Shown here one piece after another: positions 1 through 7,289 of a stretch of DNA of 35,737 bases. Each line of letters starts with the position of its first letter. Within the stretch, counting starts at the first letter, position 1. The translations under genes and the position numbers were made by a program. Source of the DNA: a virus; the IMG/VR virus record IMGVR_UViG_3300046004_001485, positions 1 through 35,737 of that record; one strand, given 5' to 3'. Under the pieces are notes generated by a model. The model did not search any database. It worked only from the letters and a program-made list of their open reading frames with translations, and was not told where the DNA came from.

Positions 1-809
1 GGTGTATATCTATCGTAAGAACCTGGTTTAAACATTGAACCACCACCATATTGAACAATAACATTACCTAATACTTTAACATTAGGATTGGTTTGCATTG
101 ATTTAACGTAATTTTCTTTGTTTTTTTCAAGTTCCTCCGGTTTAGCATATCCTTTTTCAACCATTATTCGTTTAATAGTTTGAAGAATATTCAATAACGA
201 TGGTGTACATTCCATAACCAATGTTTCTAAAAACCCTGGTTTGTTTTTAAAGGCTAATAGTAGTTTGTTTGCAACTAACCCCATTAACATTTTGTTTTTC
301 TCCAATGATTTATCCTTATCTAATTTAAATAAATAAGAAATTACTTGGTCAACTGAAATTTCATTAACCGCATAATTTGCGGAATCAACAGTTGAGATAA
401 GTAATATATCGGAAGATGGAAATAATTCTTTTGGTGAAACCACTTGAGATATTGTTTCAACATTTGACCGTGAACTTCTAAATGACGTAGACTTAGTCTC
501 TTCCGCACCTGCTTGTCTATCATGGTGGTCTGTATGGATAACAAACATTGGTTTTCCGTGAGCGAAATCCACTAATACCGGCATCACATCACCTGTTGCA
601 TCATTCTTCTTTACAGCAAACTCTTTATCACCATATTGAATAATATGAGCGCCTACCACTTTAATACCATTATTTTCAAGGTATTGTTTCATAGCAATAG
701 CTGTCGTCACACCATCTAAATCTTGGTGAAAATATATTTCAGCTTTAGGATATCGTTTTGCTAGAGCGTTTATATCTCTTATCCCACTTTCTTTTATAAG
801 TTTTTTCAT
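1..809 (-). CDS. DHH-family phosphoesterase (C-terminus beyond window)
   Basis: The reading frame is open from ATG at 809 to base 1, giving 269 codons with no stop, so the gene is cut by the window edge. Near residues 20-25 there is HQDLDG, the first metal-binding motif of the DHH superfamily (RecJ exonucleases, nanoRNases, cyclic-dinucleotide phosphodiesterases). Further on TDHHDRQ supplies the DHH signature. The family cleaves phosphodiester bonds with Mn/Mg. The visible part ends in a glycine-rich stretch (QYGGGS), as expected for a DHHA1-type substrate domain. The start overlaps the upstream gene's stop by one base (TAATG), so translation is probably coupled. Exact substrate (nanoRNA, ssDNA or cyclic nucleotide) cannot be told from sequence. 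Confidence 0.8.
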   Translation of the reverse strand, partial: MKKLIKESGIRDINALAKRYPKAEIYFHQDLDGVTTAIAMKQYLENNGIKVVGAHIIQYGDKEFAVKKNDATGDVMPVLVDFAHGKPMFVIHTDHHDRQAGAEETKSTSFRSSRSNVETISQVVSPKELFPSSDILLISTVDSANYAVNEISVDQVISYLFKLDKDKSLEKNKMLMGLVANKLLLAFKNKPGFLETLVMECTPSLLNILQTIKRIMVEKGYAKPEELEKNKENYVKSMQTNPNVKVLGNVIVQYGGGSMFKPGSYDRYT

Positions 810-1165
810 TAATCTAATCCAAAAAAATGTAATCCTTTATCTACAATATCCCCTTCATCCGAAATACATTGTTTAAAAATTTGAACATCCCCATTTGGCA
901 TTTTATTATAAGTCATTGGACCCCAAACACCATCACTGTCAACACCAAGTTTAATTTGATATTTACTTAGAGCCTCTTTAGTTTTATCATCCAAACGTCC
1001 ATCAACAACCAATGGTTTATTTGAGTCATCTTTGTATCCTTTTTTGTTAAGAAAACACTGAACCGCCTTTTTAAATTCAATTGGTTCATTTTGTTCATTA
1101 ACTAATCCGTATTTTGAAAGGATATCTCCTTTTTCTTCTTCTGAAATTATAAATCTTTTTGCCAT
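809..1165 (-). CDS. Peptidoglycan-binding-like protein with IxEQ-type leader
   Basis: A 118-aa protein. Residues about 33-90 fit a PG_binding_1-type fold: AVQCFLNKKG, then DGRLDDKTKEAL, then YQIKLGVDSDGVWGPMT, the usual repeat of helix, DG-x-[FLW]-G and T-x-x-A-[LI]. Such domains bind cell-wall peptidoglycan. The N-terminal 24 residues form a separate helical segment ending in LVNE-Q, a motif shared with other proteins in this window and similar to a prohead-protease cleavage site. No catalytic cell-wall hydrolase domain is present, so it would bind rather than cut. It sits between a methylase and a DHH gene, behind its own terminator and late-like promoter. Role in virion or lysis is inferred. 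Confidence 0.65.
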   Translation of the reverse strand: MAKRFIISEEEKGDILSKYGLVNEQNEPIEFKKAVQCFLNKKGYKDDSNKPLVVDGRLDDKTKEALSKYQIKLGVDSDGVWGPMTYNKMPNGDVQIFKQCISDEGDIVDKGLHFFGLD

Positions 1166-1179
1166 AATAAATCTTTTAG

Positions 1180-1188
1180 TTATAAATA
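1180..1188 (-). promoter_or_regulatory. Candidate late promoter box TATTTATAA
   Basis: On the minus strand TATTTATAA ends 14 nt before the ATG at 1165. The same box at similar distance precedes several other genes here (10782, 16680, 11831, 13004, 30633, 33930). It follows directly after the terminator of the upstream methylase, which makes a compact terminator-promoter junction. Function is inferred from recurrence only. Confidence 0.45.
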
Positions 1189-1190
1189 TA

Positions 1191-1222
1191 CTAAAAATAA
1201 AAAAGAGGTTATAACACCTCTT
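1191..1222 (-). terminator. Terminator of the DNA methylase gene, stop codon in loop
   Basis: On the minus strand AAGAGGT, a 6-nt loop, then ACCTCTT form a perfect 7-bp stem (1203-1222), followed by TTTTATTTTT. The methylase stop codon (1209-1211) begins in the loop and touches the loop-closing base. Confidence 0.7.
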
Positions 1223-2072
1223 CTTTTAATTCTAATTTTGTTTGTTTTTTACTATCAATAAATGATTGTACTCGTTTTCTAGCAATTTCTGTATAATCCG
1301 AAGATAACTCAATCCCCACCCATCGTCTATCAAGCACTTCTGCCGCCACAGCTGATGTTCCACTACCCATAAAAGGGTCAAGAATAATATCATTCTTATA
1401 TGTAAGTATTTTAATCGCCTTTGCTGGTATATCCATACTAAAGGTTGCTTTGGTTAAGGATTTAGTATCGGCAAAGTATTCCCATCTACCAAAAACCAAA
1501 TTCATAAACTCTTTCTTATCCTCATCTTTATAAATCATTTTATTTTTGATGGTTCCATCTTCCTGAATTATTTTAGTTGGTTCCCCCAACCATTGAGATT
1601 CCCCTTTAGTTAATTTCTTATTAGTTTTTTTATAAGCTAAAATAATACATTCCTTTGGATTATATATATAGGGTGCCGACGCACTCATCCAAGAACCCCA
1701 AGCAGTTTGTCTAACTCGGTGTGGACTATCTTCCGTAAGGTCAACTAACCCACTAAATTTAAACCCAATTTCTTTCATCATCATCCAAAACTCAGCAACG
1801 AATAATATTCTTCCACCTCTTTCTTGAACATTCAATTCATTCGGAACATTCACAGCAATCCTTCCATCATCTTTCAATACTCGGAACGCCTCTCTCAACC
1901 AATCCTTTGTCCATTCGTAATACGTATCCATTGGTAAATCATCCTTATGAACATCATAAGAAATGTTTACGTTGTATGGAGGTGATGTCACCAATAAATC
2001 AATTGACCCTTCCGGAAAAGTTTTCATTACCTCAATACAATCCCCATTAATTATCTTTCCTGTTTCTATCAT
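1209..2072 (-). CDS. Site-specific DNA methyltransferase (beta-class, SPPY)
   Basis: A 287-aa amino-methyltransferase transferring a methyl group from S-adenosylmethionine to adenine N6 or cytosine N4 in DNA. The catalytic motif IV is TSPPYNV at residues 29-35. The SAM-binding motif I is DPFMGSGTS at about 232-240, followed by WVGIELSSDY. The order motif IV before motif I marks the beta class. The target-recognition region lies between, about residues 85-200. SPPY is used by both N4-C and N6-A enzymes, so the base is undetermined. No restriction endonuclease is adjacent, which suggests self-protection against host restriction or an orphan regulatory role. The next upstream gene ends 4 nt before its start. 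Confidence 0.88.
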   Translation of the reverse strand: MIETGKIINGDCIEVMKTFPEGSIDLLVTSPPYNVNISYDVHKDDLPMDTYYEWTKDWLREAFRVLKDDGRIAVNVPNELNVQERGGRILFVAEFWMMMKEIGFKFSGLVDLTEDSPHRVRQTAWGSWMSASAPYIYNPKECIILAYKKTNKKLTKGESQWLGEPTKIIQEDGTIKNKMIYKDEDKKEFMNLVFGRWEYFADTKSLTKATFSMDIPAKAIKILTYKNDIILDPFMGSGTSAVAAEVLDRRWVGIELSSDYTEIARKRVQSFIDSKKQTKLELKEEVL

Positions 2073-2076
2073 CTTA

Positions 2077-2379
2077 TTATTTTGCGTGGTATTCCCACTC
2101 GTTTTCTTTATTTTTAATTGGTTCTAAGCCTTGGTCTAAGAACACCGCATTCTGTTCACCAGCGTATAACCCTAATATATTATAATCGTAAAACTCTTCC
2201 GCTTCACCATAAAGCATTAAGTCTCTTTCTTGTAGGATATCTAATATCCTTTGTTTTGAATATAATATTTTTCTTCCCGGAGAACCAAAGTCCTCAACAA
2301 TTCCAATAATCGCACTTTCTAATCCATCTAACAGAATCGCACCTTCTGCGTATTGGTCAATATCAACTGTTATTTTCAA
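2077..2379 (-). CDS. Conserved phage protein of unknown function, TTG start
   Basis: About 100 residues, acidic, no recognisable enzymatic motif. There is no ATG between the upstream in-frame stop and residue 50, so it must use a non-ATG start. TTG at 2379 gives an N-terminus MKITVDIDQYAEG; TTG at 2388 would add three residues. The start lies inside the end of the DUF3310 gene (17-nt overlap), typical of translational coupling. ILYSKQRILDIL and YDYNILGLYAGEQ look like the conserved core, and similar small proteins occur in large phages as far as I recall. Function unknown. Confidence 0.7.
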   Translation of the reverse strand: MKITVDIDQYAEGAILLDGLESAIIGIVEDFGSPGRKILYSKQRILDILQERDLMLYGEAEEFYDYNILGLYAGEQNAVFLDQGLEPIKNKENEWEYHAK

Positions 2380-2602
2380 GACGTTCAATTTTACGATTTA
2401 AATACCACAACGCTTTCTTCATATCCTGAAGTTCTTTATCAGAATCTTTCTTACCCGCTCTTGCAACATACTTTACTACGTTGAAGATGTAAGCATCTTT
2501 ATCAAGACCCCAAGCTTCACACACTTTTACAACTTCATATAAATTATCCTGACCACCATAATGTTCCGGGTGGTTAACCATTTCCTTACTTTTTTCACTC
2601 AT
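2363..2602 (-). CDS. DUF3310 protein (phage nucleotide-kinase-like domain)
   Basis: A 79-aa protein with the DUF3310 hallmarks: VNHPEHYGG at residues 9-17, a middle VCEAWGLDKDAYIFNVVKYVARAGKKD, and a terminal ELQDMKKALWYLNRKIE helix. The family is widespread in phages. In T7 gp1.7, a nucleotide kinase, a related domain is present, but an activity for stand-alone DUF3310 proteins is not established. Its ATG overlaps the upstream gene's stop by four bases (ATGA), and the next gene begins inside its 3' end, so three genes are coupled here. Confidence 0.85.
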   Translation of the reverse strand: MSEKSKEMVNHPEHYGGQDNLYEVVKVCEAWGLDKDAYIFNVVKYVARAGKKDSDKELQDMKKALWYLNRKIERLENNS

Positions 2603-2829
2603 AATTTTACTATATAATATTTCCCTAACTTAATACTTTTTTTAATCCCGTTTCTAACTGAGAATAACGGTTTAGTGGTGACATTAATACCAAACCCATT
2701 ATTAAATCTAATAGACCATCCGGATGGTGACATACTATATAAAACTGAGTACTTAAAAAACTTAATCATGGTCTGACTACAACCGCTACCAATGTAATAC
2801 GTTTTTTTAGACAGCCACATAATATCCAT
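2599..2829 (-). CDS. Small hypothetical protein
   Basis: About 76 residues, basic and aromatic, no recognised family. ATG at 2829 is the first ATG; a second in-frame ATG at 2820 (MWLSKKTYY) is an equally good start. It is kept as a gene because it lies exactly in a chain of overlapping genes: its stop overlaps the next ATG by four bases and its start lies inside the end of the previous gene. Alternating hydrophobic and polar residues suggest a beta-rich fold. Function unknown. Confidence 0.5.
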   Translation of the reverse strand: MDIMWLSKKTYYIGSGCSQTMIKFFKYSVLYSMSPSGWSIRFNNGFGINVTTKPLFSVRNGIKKSIKLGKYYIVKL

Positions 2830-2989
2830 CACTTATTTTACTTTCTTTAACATAACCTTCTAATATTAAAACATCCAATTCTTTTTTTGTTTCCTCAAGA
2901 TTCTTTCTAAGAATATATTTGGAGATGTAACTGATGTGGATTGGTCGTCTTAACTTATCCATCAAATTTTTAATTTGTTTTTTGTCCAT
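2807..2989 (-). CDS. Small protein, possible winged-helix fold
   Basis: A 60-aa basic protein. The order helix (KKQIKNLMDKLRRP), helix (SYISKYILRKNLEETKKELDVLILEGYV) and a C-terminal strand pair (VKESKISDGYYVAV) resembles a minimal winged helix-turn-helix, as in small phage DNA-binding regulators. This is a fold guess from spacing only. It starts one base into the stop of the preceding 255-aa gene (shared base 2989) and overlaps the following gene by over 20 nt. Confidence 0.5.
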   Translation of the reverse strand: MDKKQIKNLMDKLRRPIHISYISKYILRKNLEETKKELDVLILEGYVKESKISDGYYVAV

Positions 2990-3756
2990 TATGATAATAA
3001 TTTTCTAGTTATTTTAATATTTTGATTAATATATGATAATATTTTTCTTTTAAAAATTGGAACTAATGTTTCCTTTAATGGGAAAATGTCACTACAAAAT
3101 ACTTCAAAAATTGGATAATCCATTTCATTATTCTTTTCGTAAGTTTTTGAAAAAGTAGAGATAATTTCCGGAATAGTCAAACTTCCTTGTTGTCCTTTAA
3201 AAACTAATTTTAAAGATGTTTTTGTTTGATTTTTGGTTTTGTACACCTTTCTTGTGGTATATTGCCATATAAACATTTCTTCAGGTTGCTTGTAGTAAAA
3301 AAACCCCGACTTATTTTGTAAATTATTTTTATTTTTCTTCACAATAACATCAATAGAATCATAAACAATACTCCAAATTGATTTTGCGAAATTGAAATAG
3401 TCATGTAGTTGTGGTTGACTATTTTTTAATATTTTTTGATACTCAATAACTTCCTCATCATCTAAAACGGGAATGTCTTTAACCTTTAAATCGGATAAAA
3501 CTAGTTCATCATCATTGGAGGTTAATTTTTTATCAACATATAAAATTTTGTTTTGTGTAAGTAAGGTTTGTATATTACCCAAGTGTAATGAAAGTTCAAT
3601 AAACATTGGGTAAACCTCCATTCTTTCAAGATGTTTGTTCATCTTTTGAAAGTAATCTAATAACACATATTGTTTTTGTTCAGCATCTAAAATACCGTCA
3701 AACAACCAATCGGTGTCCATTATGAATTTATTCTTATTTTTCTGTTTCATTTCCAT
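2989..3756 (-). CDS. Conserved hypothetical protein
   Basis: A 255-aa protein I cannot assign. N-terminal DWLFDGILDAEQKQYVLLDYFQKM reads like a conserved phage segment, followed by helices, then a beta-rich half with KTSLKLVFKGQQGSLTIPE and a hydrophobic IFEVFCSDIFPLKETLVPIF stretch near the C-terminus. No signal peptide, metal motif or P-loop. A second in-frame ATG two codons later (3750) is possible. It heads the run of overlapping small genes down to 2077. Function unknown. Confidence 0.7.
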   Translation of the reverse strand: MEMKQKNKNKFIMDTDWLFDGILDAEQKQYVLLDYFQKMNKHLERMEVYPMFIELSLHLGNIQTLLTQNKILYVDKKLTSNDDELVLSDLKVKDIPVLDDEEVIEYQKILKNSQPQLHDYFNFAKSIWSIVYDSIDVIVKKNKNNLQNKSGFFYYKQPEEMFIWQYTTRKVYKTKNQTKTSLKLVFKGQQGSLTIPEIISTFSKTYEKNNEMDYPIFEVFCSDIFPLKETLVPIFKRKILSYINQNIKITRKLLS

Positions 3757-3804
3757 ATTATATTATATAAAATATACGGGAAAAGATTGGAAAAAGGAAT
3801 AGTT

Positions 3805-5169
3805 TTAGTTAGTTCTCATAATATAATAGGTTACCCCGTTAACTTCTTCACTATCATATTGACCATCATAACCATTCATAAACCCCCAACCTTCGGAGTC
3901 AGCTAATCCTTGAGCTAACTCATCCTCATCAATATACTCTTTAATATCTAATCCATAATTTTTAAGATAATCTAGTGGGTCTCTTCTAACATCTCTAACC
4001 AACTCATTAACTTTATTCTCAATCATATCTTCGGTTGGTTCGGTATCAACCTCAATATTATCTAACTCTTCTTGGAGAGCTTCTATCTGATTATCTAAAT
4101 CCTCTTCGTATTCATAATAATTATCATCATCTGAATCCAATTCAAGTTTTTGTTGTTCTAAATCTTCTATTTGAGATTCAAGTTGTTCTATTCTTTCTTC
4201 TTGTTCCGGAGTCAATTCATAATCATCATCACTAAAATAACTATCAGGATAATCTCTAATTTGATAATCATAATCATCTTCAGCCATACTTACAATAGCG
4301 TCAACATCTAAATAATCTTCAATAAACGATTCACTAAATCCATCCGCACCTATATCATCAATATAAGATTTCGCATATTGTAATGCGGCTTCATCCATTT
4401 CTTCATATGTTCCAACAGTATATTCTCTGTCTTTAAATCCCGGTATTAAAACCTCAAATTGTTGTAAACCATAATGAGTATATCTTGGAGATGCGTACAT
4501 CATATAAACATCCACATTATTCTCTTCCAACTCTTCAATTTCAATATCAGTTTCATCAATAGCGTCTTGTAACTCAGAGACTCTCTCATCATTATCATCA
4601 AGGTTATCATATTCTTGTTCCAAATCTTGCAGTTTACGTCTCAAGATTGTTAATTTTTCGTTATCCTCGTCCGATAATGGTTCAATCTCACCATTATTAA
4701 CTAAATTGTCAAACAATGCGTGAGCCTTTTCTCCGGTTTCATCACCCGTAGTTAATGCCCATTCATCATTCTCACGAAGAGATTCTTGCTCACCAAGTTT
4801 TGCATTTAGTTCTTGTTTCTCTCTAATTCTCTCACGGGGACTATTCCTATCACTAATATATGATTTAACTCTCATGTCACCAAGATTAGACACCTTAGTA
4901 TTAGAGATGTCTAAGGAACCATCAACATAAGCAACATTACCCAAACTATCTGTTGGAGTACCCTCAAGACTTAGGTCTCCTGTTATCCATAATGGTTTAC
5001 CTTCAAACCTTTTCATTTTAGTTATTGCTTTTCCGTGATAACTACTCAAGGACATTAATTGCAAATATTCTTCAGGAGATATTTTATAATATTCCCCCTC
5101 AACTTGTTCCACAATTTGTTTTACAATTTGATGTAAATCTTTATTGGTTAAAACTATTTTCTTATTCAT
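3805..5169 (-). CDS. Acidic coiled-coil protein with IVEQ leader and beta-repeat segment
   Basis: A 454-aa, strongly acidic protein. Residues 1-22 form a leader-like helix ending in QIVE-QVEG, matching the (I/L/V)-x-E-Q motif found in four other proteins here. Residues about 58-105 have short beta repeats (LWITGDLSLEGTP, VDGSLDISNTKVSNL) resembling a phage leucine-rich-like repeat. About 165-215 and 330-385 are Asp/Glu-rich coiled coils (QDLEQEYDNLDD, ESQIEDLEQQKLELD). The C-terminal half mixes acidic and aromatic residues. An acidic internal-head, scaffold or DNA-mimic role is possible but unproven. Functionally unassigned. Confidence 0.6.
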   Translation of the reverse strand: MNKKIVLTNKDLHQIVKQIVEQVEGEYYKISPEEYLQLMSLSSYHGKAITKMKRFEGKPLWITGDLSLEGTPTDSLGNVAYVDGSLDISNTKVSNLGDMRVKSYISDRNSPRERIREKQELNAKLGEQESLRENDEWALTTGDETGEKAHALFDNLVNNGEIEPLSDEDNEKLTILRRKLQDLEQEYDNLDDNDERVSELQDAIDETDIEIEELEENNVDVYMMYASPRYTHYGLQQFEVLIPGFKDREYTVGTYEEMDEAALQYAKSYIDDIGADGFSESFIEDYLDVDAIVSMAEDDYDYQIRDYPDSYFSDDDYELTPEQEERIEQLESQIEDLEQQKLELDSDDDNYYEYEEDLDNQIEALQEELDNIEVDTEPTEDMIENKVNELVRDVRRDPLDYLKNYGLDIKEYIDEDELAQGLADSEGWGFMNGYDGQYDSEEVNGVTYYIMRTN

Positions 5170-5224
5170 ATTAATAAATACCAGTAATTAAAAATAAATC
5201 TTTACAATTAACGTAAAAGGTGGA

Positions 5225-5233
5225 TATTTATTG
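5225..5233 (+). promoter_or_regulatory. Possible late-type box TATTTATTG (longer spacing)
   Basis: The box lies 26 nt before the ATG at 5260, further than the 13-17 nt seen at the best sites, so it is a weaker candidate. It is the only such element in the 90-nt divergent gap between 5169 and 5260. Confidence 0.25.
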
Positions 5234-5259
5234 TTATAAACGTTTAAATAAAAATTATC

Positions 5260-5418
5260 ATGGGTTGCGGATGTAAAAACAAAGCACAACAAACACAAAC
5301 GACACAACAATCAAGTCAATCTCAAACTCTACAGCAGGTTCAGGCTCAAGCACCAAAAACTCAGCCAATACAAGAATCTATTCGTAAAGTTGTTGAGAGA
5401 TATTATACTAAAAAATAA
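5260..5418 (+). CDS. MGCGC microprotein (52 aa)
   Basis: A 52-aa reading frame beginning MGCGCKNKAQQ, with a Gln/Thr/Ser-rich low-complexity middle and a charged end (ESIRKVVERYYTKK). The frame is closed by TAA at 5416-5418 and a clear terminator follows 20 nt later, which supports a real transcript. The CGC at the extreme N-terminus could bind a metal or be lipid-modified or disulfide-linked. There is no signal peptide before it, so a classical lipobox is excluded. Short proteins starting MGCGC are, to my recollection, recurrent in Bacteroidota phages. Function unknown. Confidence 0.65.
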   Translation: MGCGCKNKAQQTQTTQQSSQSQTLQQVQAQAPKTQPIQESIRKVVERYYTKK

Positions 5419-5438
5419 TATTATGTGTTTAAATAAAT

Positions 5439-5464
5439 AAAGGGACTTTTTGTCCCTTTTTTTA
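5439..5464 (+). terminator. Rho-independent terminator after MGCGC gene
   Basis: AAAGGGAC, loop TTTTT, GTCCCTTT gives a perfect 8-bp stem (5439-5459), followed by a run of T to 5463. It closes the small plus-strand unit at 5260-5418. Confidence 0.8.
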
Positions 5465-5483
5465 TTTATAATTAAATTTAATT

Positions 5484-5492
5484 TATTTATCC
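5484..5492 (+). promoter_or_regulatory. Possible late-type box TATTTAT before 5512 gene
   Basis: TATTTATCC ends 19 nt before the ATG at 5512. It lies just downstream of the terminator at 5439-5464, so the 5512 gene needs its own promoter. It matches the seven-base core of the recurrent box but not its last two positions. Confidence 0.3.
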
Positions 5493-5511
5493 TTTCATAT
5501 AATTTAAAAAT

Positions 5512-6330
5512 ATGAAATATATAAATGAAAATTCAAACAGAGGAATTGTTAATCTATTCGCAGACTTTTTATTAAAAGAGATAAACAAAACTAACCAACA
5601 CGATGTTGTCATTGAAGTTACCGATTGTGGTAAATTTTTTGTTGTTAATGGATTAACCAACTCAGATAAAATCTTAGACATGGTACCCATTAAGGAATCG
5701 TTCTATAAAGAATATCAAACCTTATTGGATAATTTTGGTTATAATAATTTAAATATAATTGACGTTATCACTTATAATACTGAATTATCAAAAAAAACTG
5801 ATTATACCTTTGACTTCTATAATTCTTCAAGACCAATATATCACAATAATCTAATTTTAGATATTGTTGGAAATCCCCAACCCAAATTTAATTCTGTTTA
5901 TTATAACACCCGACTAGAATATGAATTAGATTATTCAGAGGAGAACACTACTAATTTAAACTATTACACTTACTCCCCGTTAAATATCTCATCCGAGTTC
6001 CCACACGGCTATAGTTTGAGTATGGGAAGACAAGAGTTATACTATTCAGAATACATCTCTAATCAATTGTTAGAGGTTCTGTTGACAGATAAGTTAACTT
6101 TTAAATATTCATCCGTTAAAGTGGACGAGGATAATCAAATTGATATTAACTCTAACACAATATTCCCCAAAAAAGACATTATCTCAATGACATTGGATGT
6201 TTTTGATTTTGATATGTTAATATTCCTTGATAAAATAAAAGATTACGACGTTACAGATGATTTATTAAAACCATTCGATACGAAACCTTGGCTAATTAGA
6301 GACAAAATTAAAGACCTTATACTATTTTAA
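5512..6330 (+). CDS. Hypothetical 272-aa protein (very weak MetK-like pattern)
   Basis: A complete plus-strand gene flanked by terminators on both sides. No firm family. The N-terminal part, FADFLLKEI followed by DVVIEVTDCGKFFVVNGLTNSD and a DNFGY segment at about residue 75, follows the order seen in the first domain of S-adenosylmethionine synthetase (a helix, an ExT/V strand pair, then IGY). The essential GHPDK motif is absent, so catalysis as MetK is unlikely. The middle contains HGYSLSMGRQELYYSEYI, which looks conserved. The C-terminus is hydrophobic and acidic. Treat as unknown. Confidence 0.6.
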   Translation: MKYINENSNRGIVNLFADFLLKEINKTNQHDVVIEVTDCGKFFVVNGLTNSDKILDMVPIKESFYKEYQTLLDNFGYNNLNIIDVITYNTELSKKTDYTFDFYNSSRPIYHNNLILDIVGNPQPKFNSVYYNTRLEYELDYSEENTTNLNYYTYSPLNISSEFPHGYSLSMGRQELYYSEYISNQLLEVLLTDKLTFKYSSVKVDEDNQIDINSNTIFPKKDIISMTLDVFDFDMLIFLDKIKDYDVTDDLLKPFDTKPWLIRDKIKDLILF

Positions 6331-6335
6331 AAAAG

Positions 6336-6363
6336 AAAATCCCCAATCATGGGGATTTTTTTA
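6336..6363. terminator. Bidirectional terminator between convergent genes, stop codon in loop
   Basis: AAAATCCCCA, loop ATCA, TGGGGATTTT forms a 10-bp stem (6336-6359). T-runs follow it on both strands (TTTTTTTATTTT on plus, TTTTCTTTTTT on minus). It serves the 5512-6330 gene and the convergent glutaredoxin gene. The glutaredoxin TGA stop (6347-6349) is in the four-base loop, and its last codons form one arm of the stem. Confidence 0.85.
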
Positions 6364-6649
6364 TTTTCCAAAAATGTTCTTTAATGATTGCAATACCTTC
6401 TTCAATCTCATCATAATCTCTTTCAGGTGCGTATAAATAACTCTTATGGTCATCTGTGTCCGGTGATTCAACAATCATAAATGCCGGAACAAATTCATTT
6501 TCAGTAACTTCAACAAACATATCATATTCATCTTTATGTTCATTAATATCTCTAATAACAAACTCAATTTCATTTTGAATGAGTTGTTCTTTCATCATAT
6601 CACAATAAGGACAACCTTTCATTGTGAAAAGAATCAATAACTTATCCAT
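6347..6649 (-). CDS. Glutaredoxin
   Basis: A 100-aa dithiol glutaredoxin. The active site CPYC is at residues 13-16 after a beta strand (LLILFTMKG), as in classical Grx. VPAFMI at about residues 54-59 supplies the cis-proline loop. The C-terminus has an acidic helix (ERDYDEIEEGIAIIKEHF). Its role is reduction of ribonucleotide reductase or of protein disulfides with glutathione or a partner thiol. It overlaps the thioredoxin gene by 8 nt, and both are at the end of the PcfJ-like operon. The C-terminal codons and stop are built into the bidirectional terminator. Confidence 0.92.
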   Translation of the reverse strand: MDKLLILFTMKGCPYCDMMKEQLIQNEIEFVIRDINEHKDEYDMFVEVTENEFVPAFMIVESPDTDDHKSYLYAPERDYDEIEEGIAIIKEHFWKIKKSP

Positions 6650-6965
6650 TGATTAGGTTAGTTACCAATTGTTTAATTTGTGATTCCATTTGCATTCCTG
6701 GTTGAGAATATACCTCTTTACCATCAGAAAATGATTTAACTGTTGGGATAGCTCTGATACCTAATTGAGCAGCAAATTCTTTGTTTTCCTCAACATTCAA
6801 TGTGAATAATTGAACTTCTGAGTTTTCATTTCTAAATTGTTCTGAAACTTTCTCAAACGCTGGTTTCATAACTTTACAAGGACCACACCACGGCGCCCAA
6901 AAGTCAACCACTAATTTTTCACCATTGTTAATCTTTTCCTGTAATAATTCTTGTGTAATTTCCAT
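6642..6965 (-). CDS. Thioredoxin
   Basis: A 107-aa protein of full thioredoxin length. VVDFWAPWCGPCK at residues 19-31 has the WCGPC active site (C27, C30), and RAIPT at 71-75 gives the cis-proline P74. It is a cytoplasmic disulfide reductase; in phages it commonly feeds electrons to ribonucleotide reductase or acts as a polymerase processivity factor (T7 uses the host protein). Neither a DNA polymerase nor a ribonucleotide reductase is in this window. Starts with ATG, 2 nt after the preceding gene's stop. Confidence 0.95.
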   Translation of the reverse strand: MEITQELLQEKINNGEKLVVDFWAPWCGPCKVMKPAFEKVSEQFRNENSEVQLFTLNVEENKEFAAQLGIRAIPTVKSFSDGKEVYSQPGMQMESQIKQLVTNLING

Positions 6966-6967
6966 TC

Positions 6968-7288
6968 TTAATCTTTTTTTGTTAATCGTTTTATTTGTAG
7001 TAAAATATAATCAACTACGTTTTGTTTATCCACCTTTGTTAATATAAATATCTTAGTCTCCGACTTCCGTAAAATTAAAATACCGGTAGCATCATATTCG
7101 TATAATCTATTGTTCTTAACTATTTTGTGTTCATCGTTTACAAAATAATCAAACCATAGTAACTGAGATTTACTTAAAAATTTATCCGTGTCTTCGTTAG
7201 ACATAGTTGGATACACCTCTAAAACACTGGGGTGCGTAAAGAACCTAACTGCGAAGGTCTCTATACAATTTTGGGGTATTTCTTTCAT
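6968..7288 (-). CDS. Hypothetical protein in redox operon
   Basis: A 106-aa protein with no recognised motif. It alternates helical and strand-like stretches (TFAVRFFTHPSVLEVYPTM, YEYDATGILILRKSETKIFILTK) and ends in a basic helix. It lies 1 nt after the PcfJ-like gene and 2 nt before thioredoxin, so it is translated in the same operon. Function unknown. Confidence 0.65.
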   Translation of the reverse strand: MKEIPQNCIETFAVRFFTHPSVLEVYPTMSNEDTDKFLSKSQLLWFDYFVNDEHKIVKNNRLYEYDATGILILRKSETKIFILTKVDKQNVVDYILLQIKRLTKKD

Positions 7289-7289
7289 A

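Noticed and set aside
341-544. 67-aa minus frame in the DHH phosphoesterase region
   Set aside because: It overlaps the DHH gene in another frame, has no recognisable features and is a shadow of it.
5172-5180. TATTTATTA box before the 5169 gene
   Set aside because: It ends only 2 nt before the ATG, too close to act as in the other seven cases.
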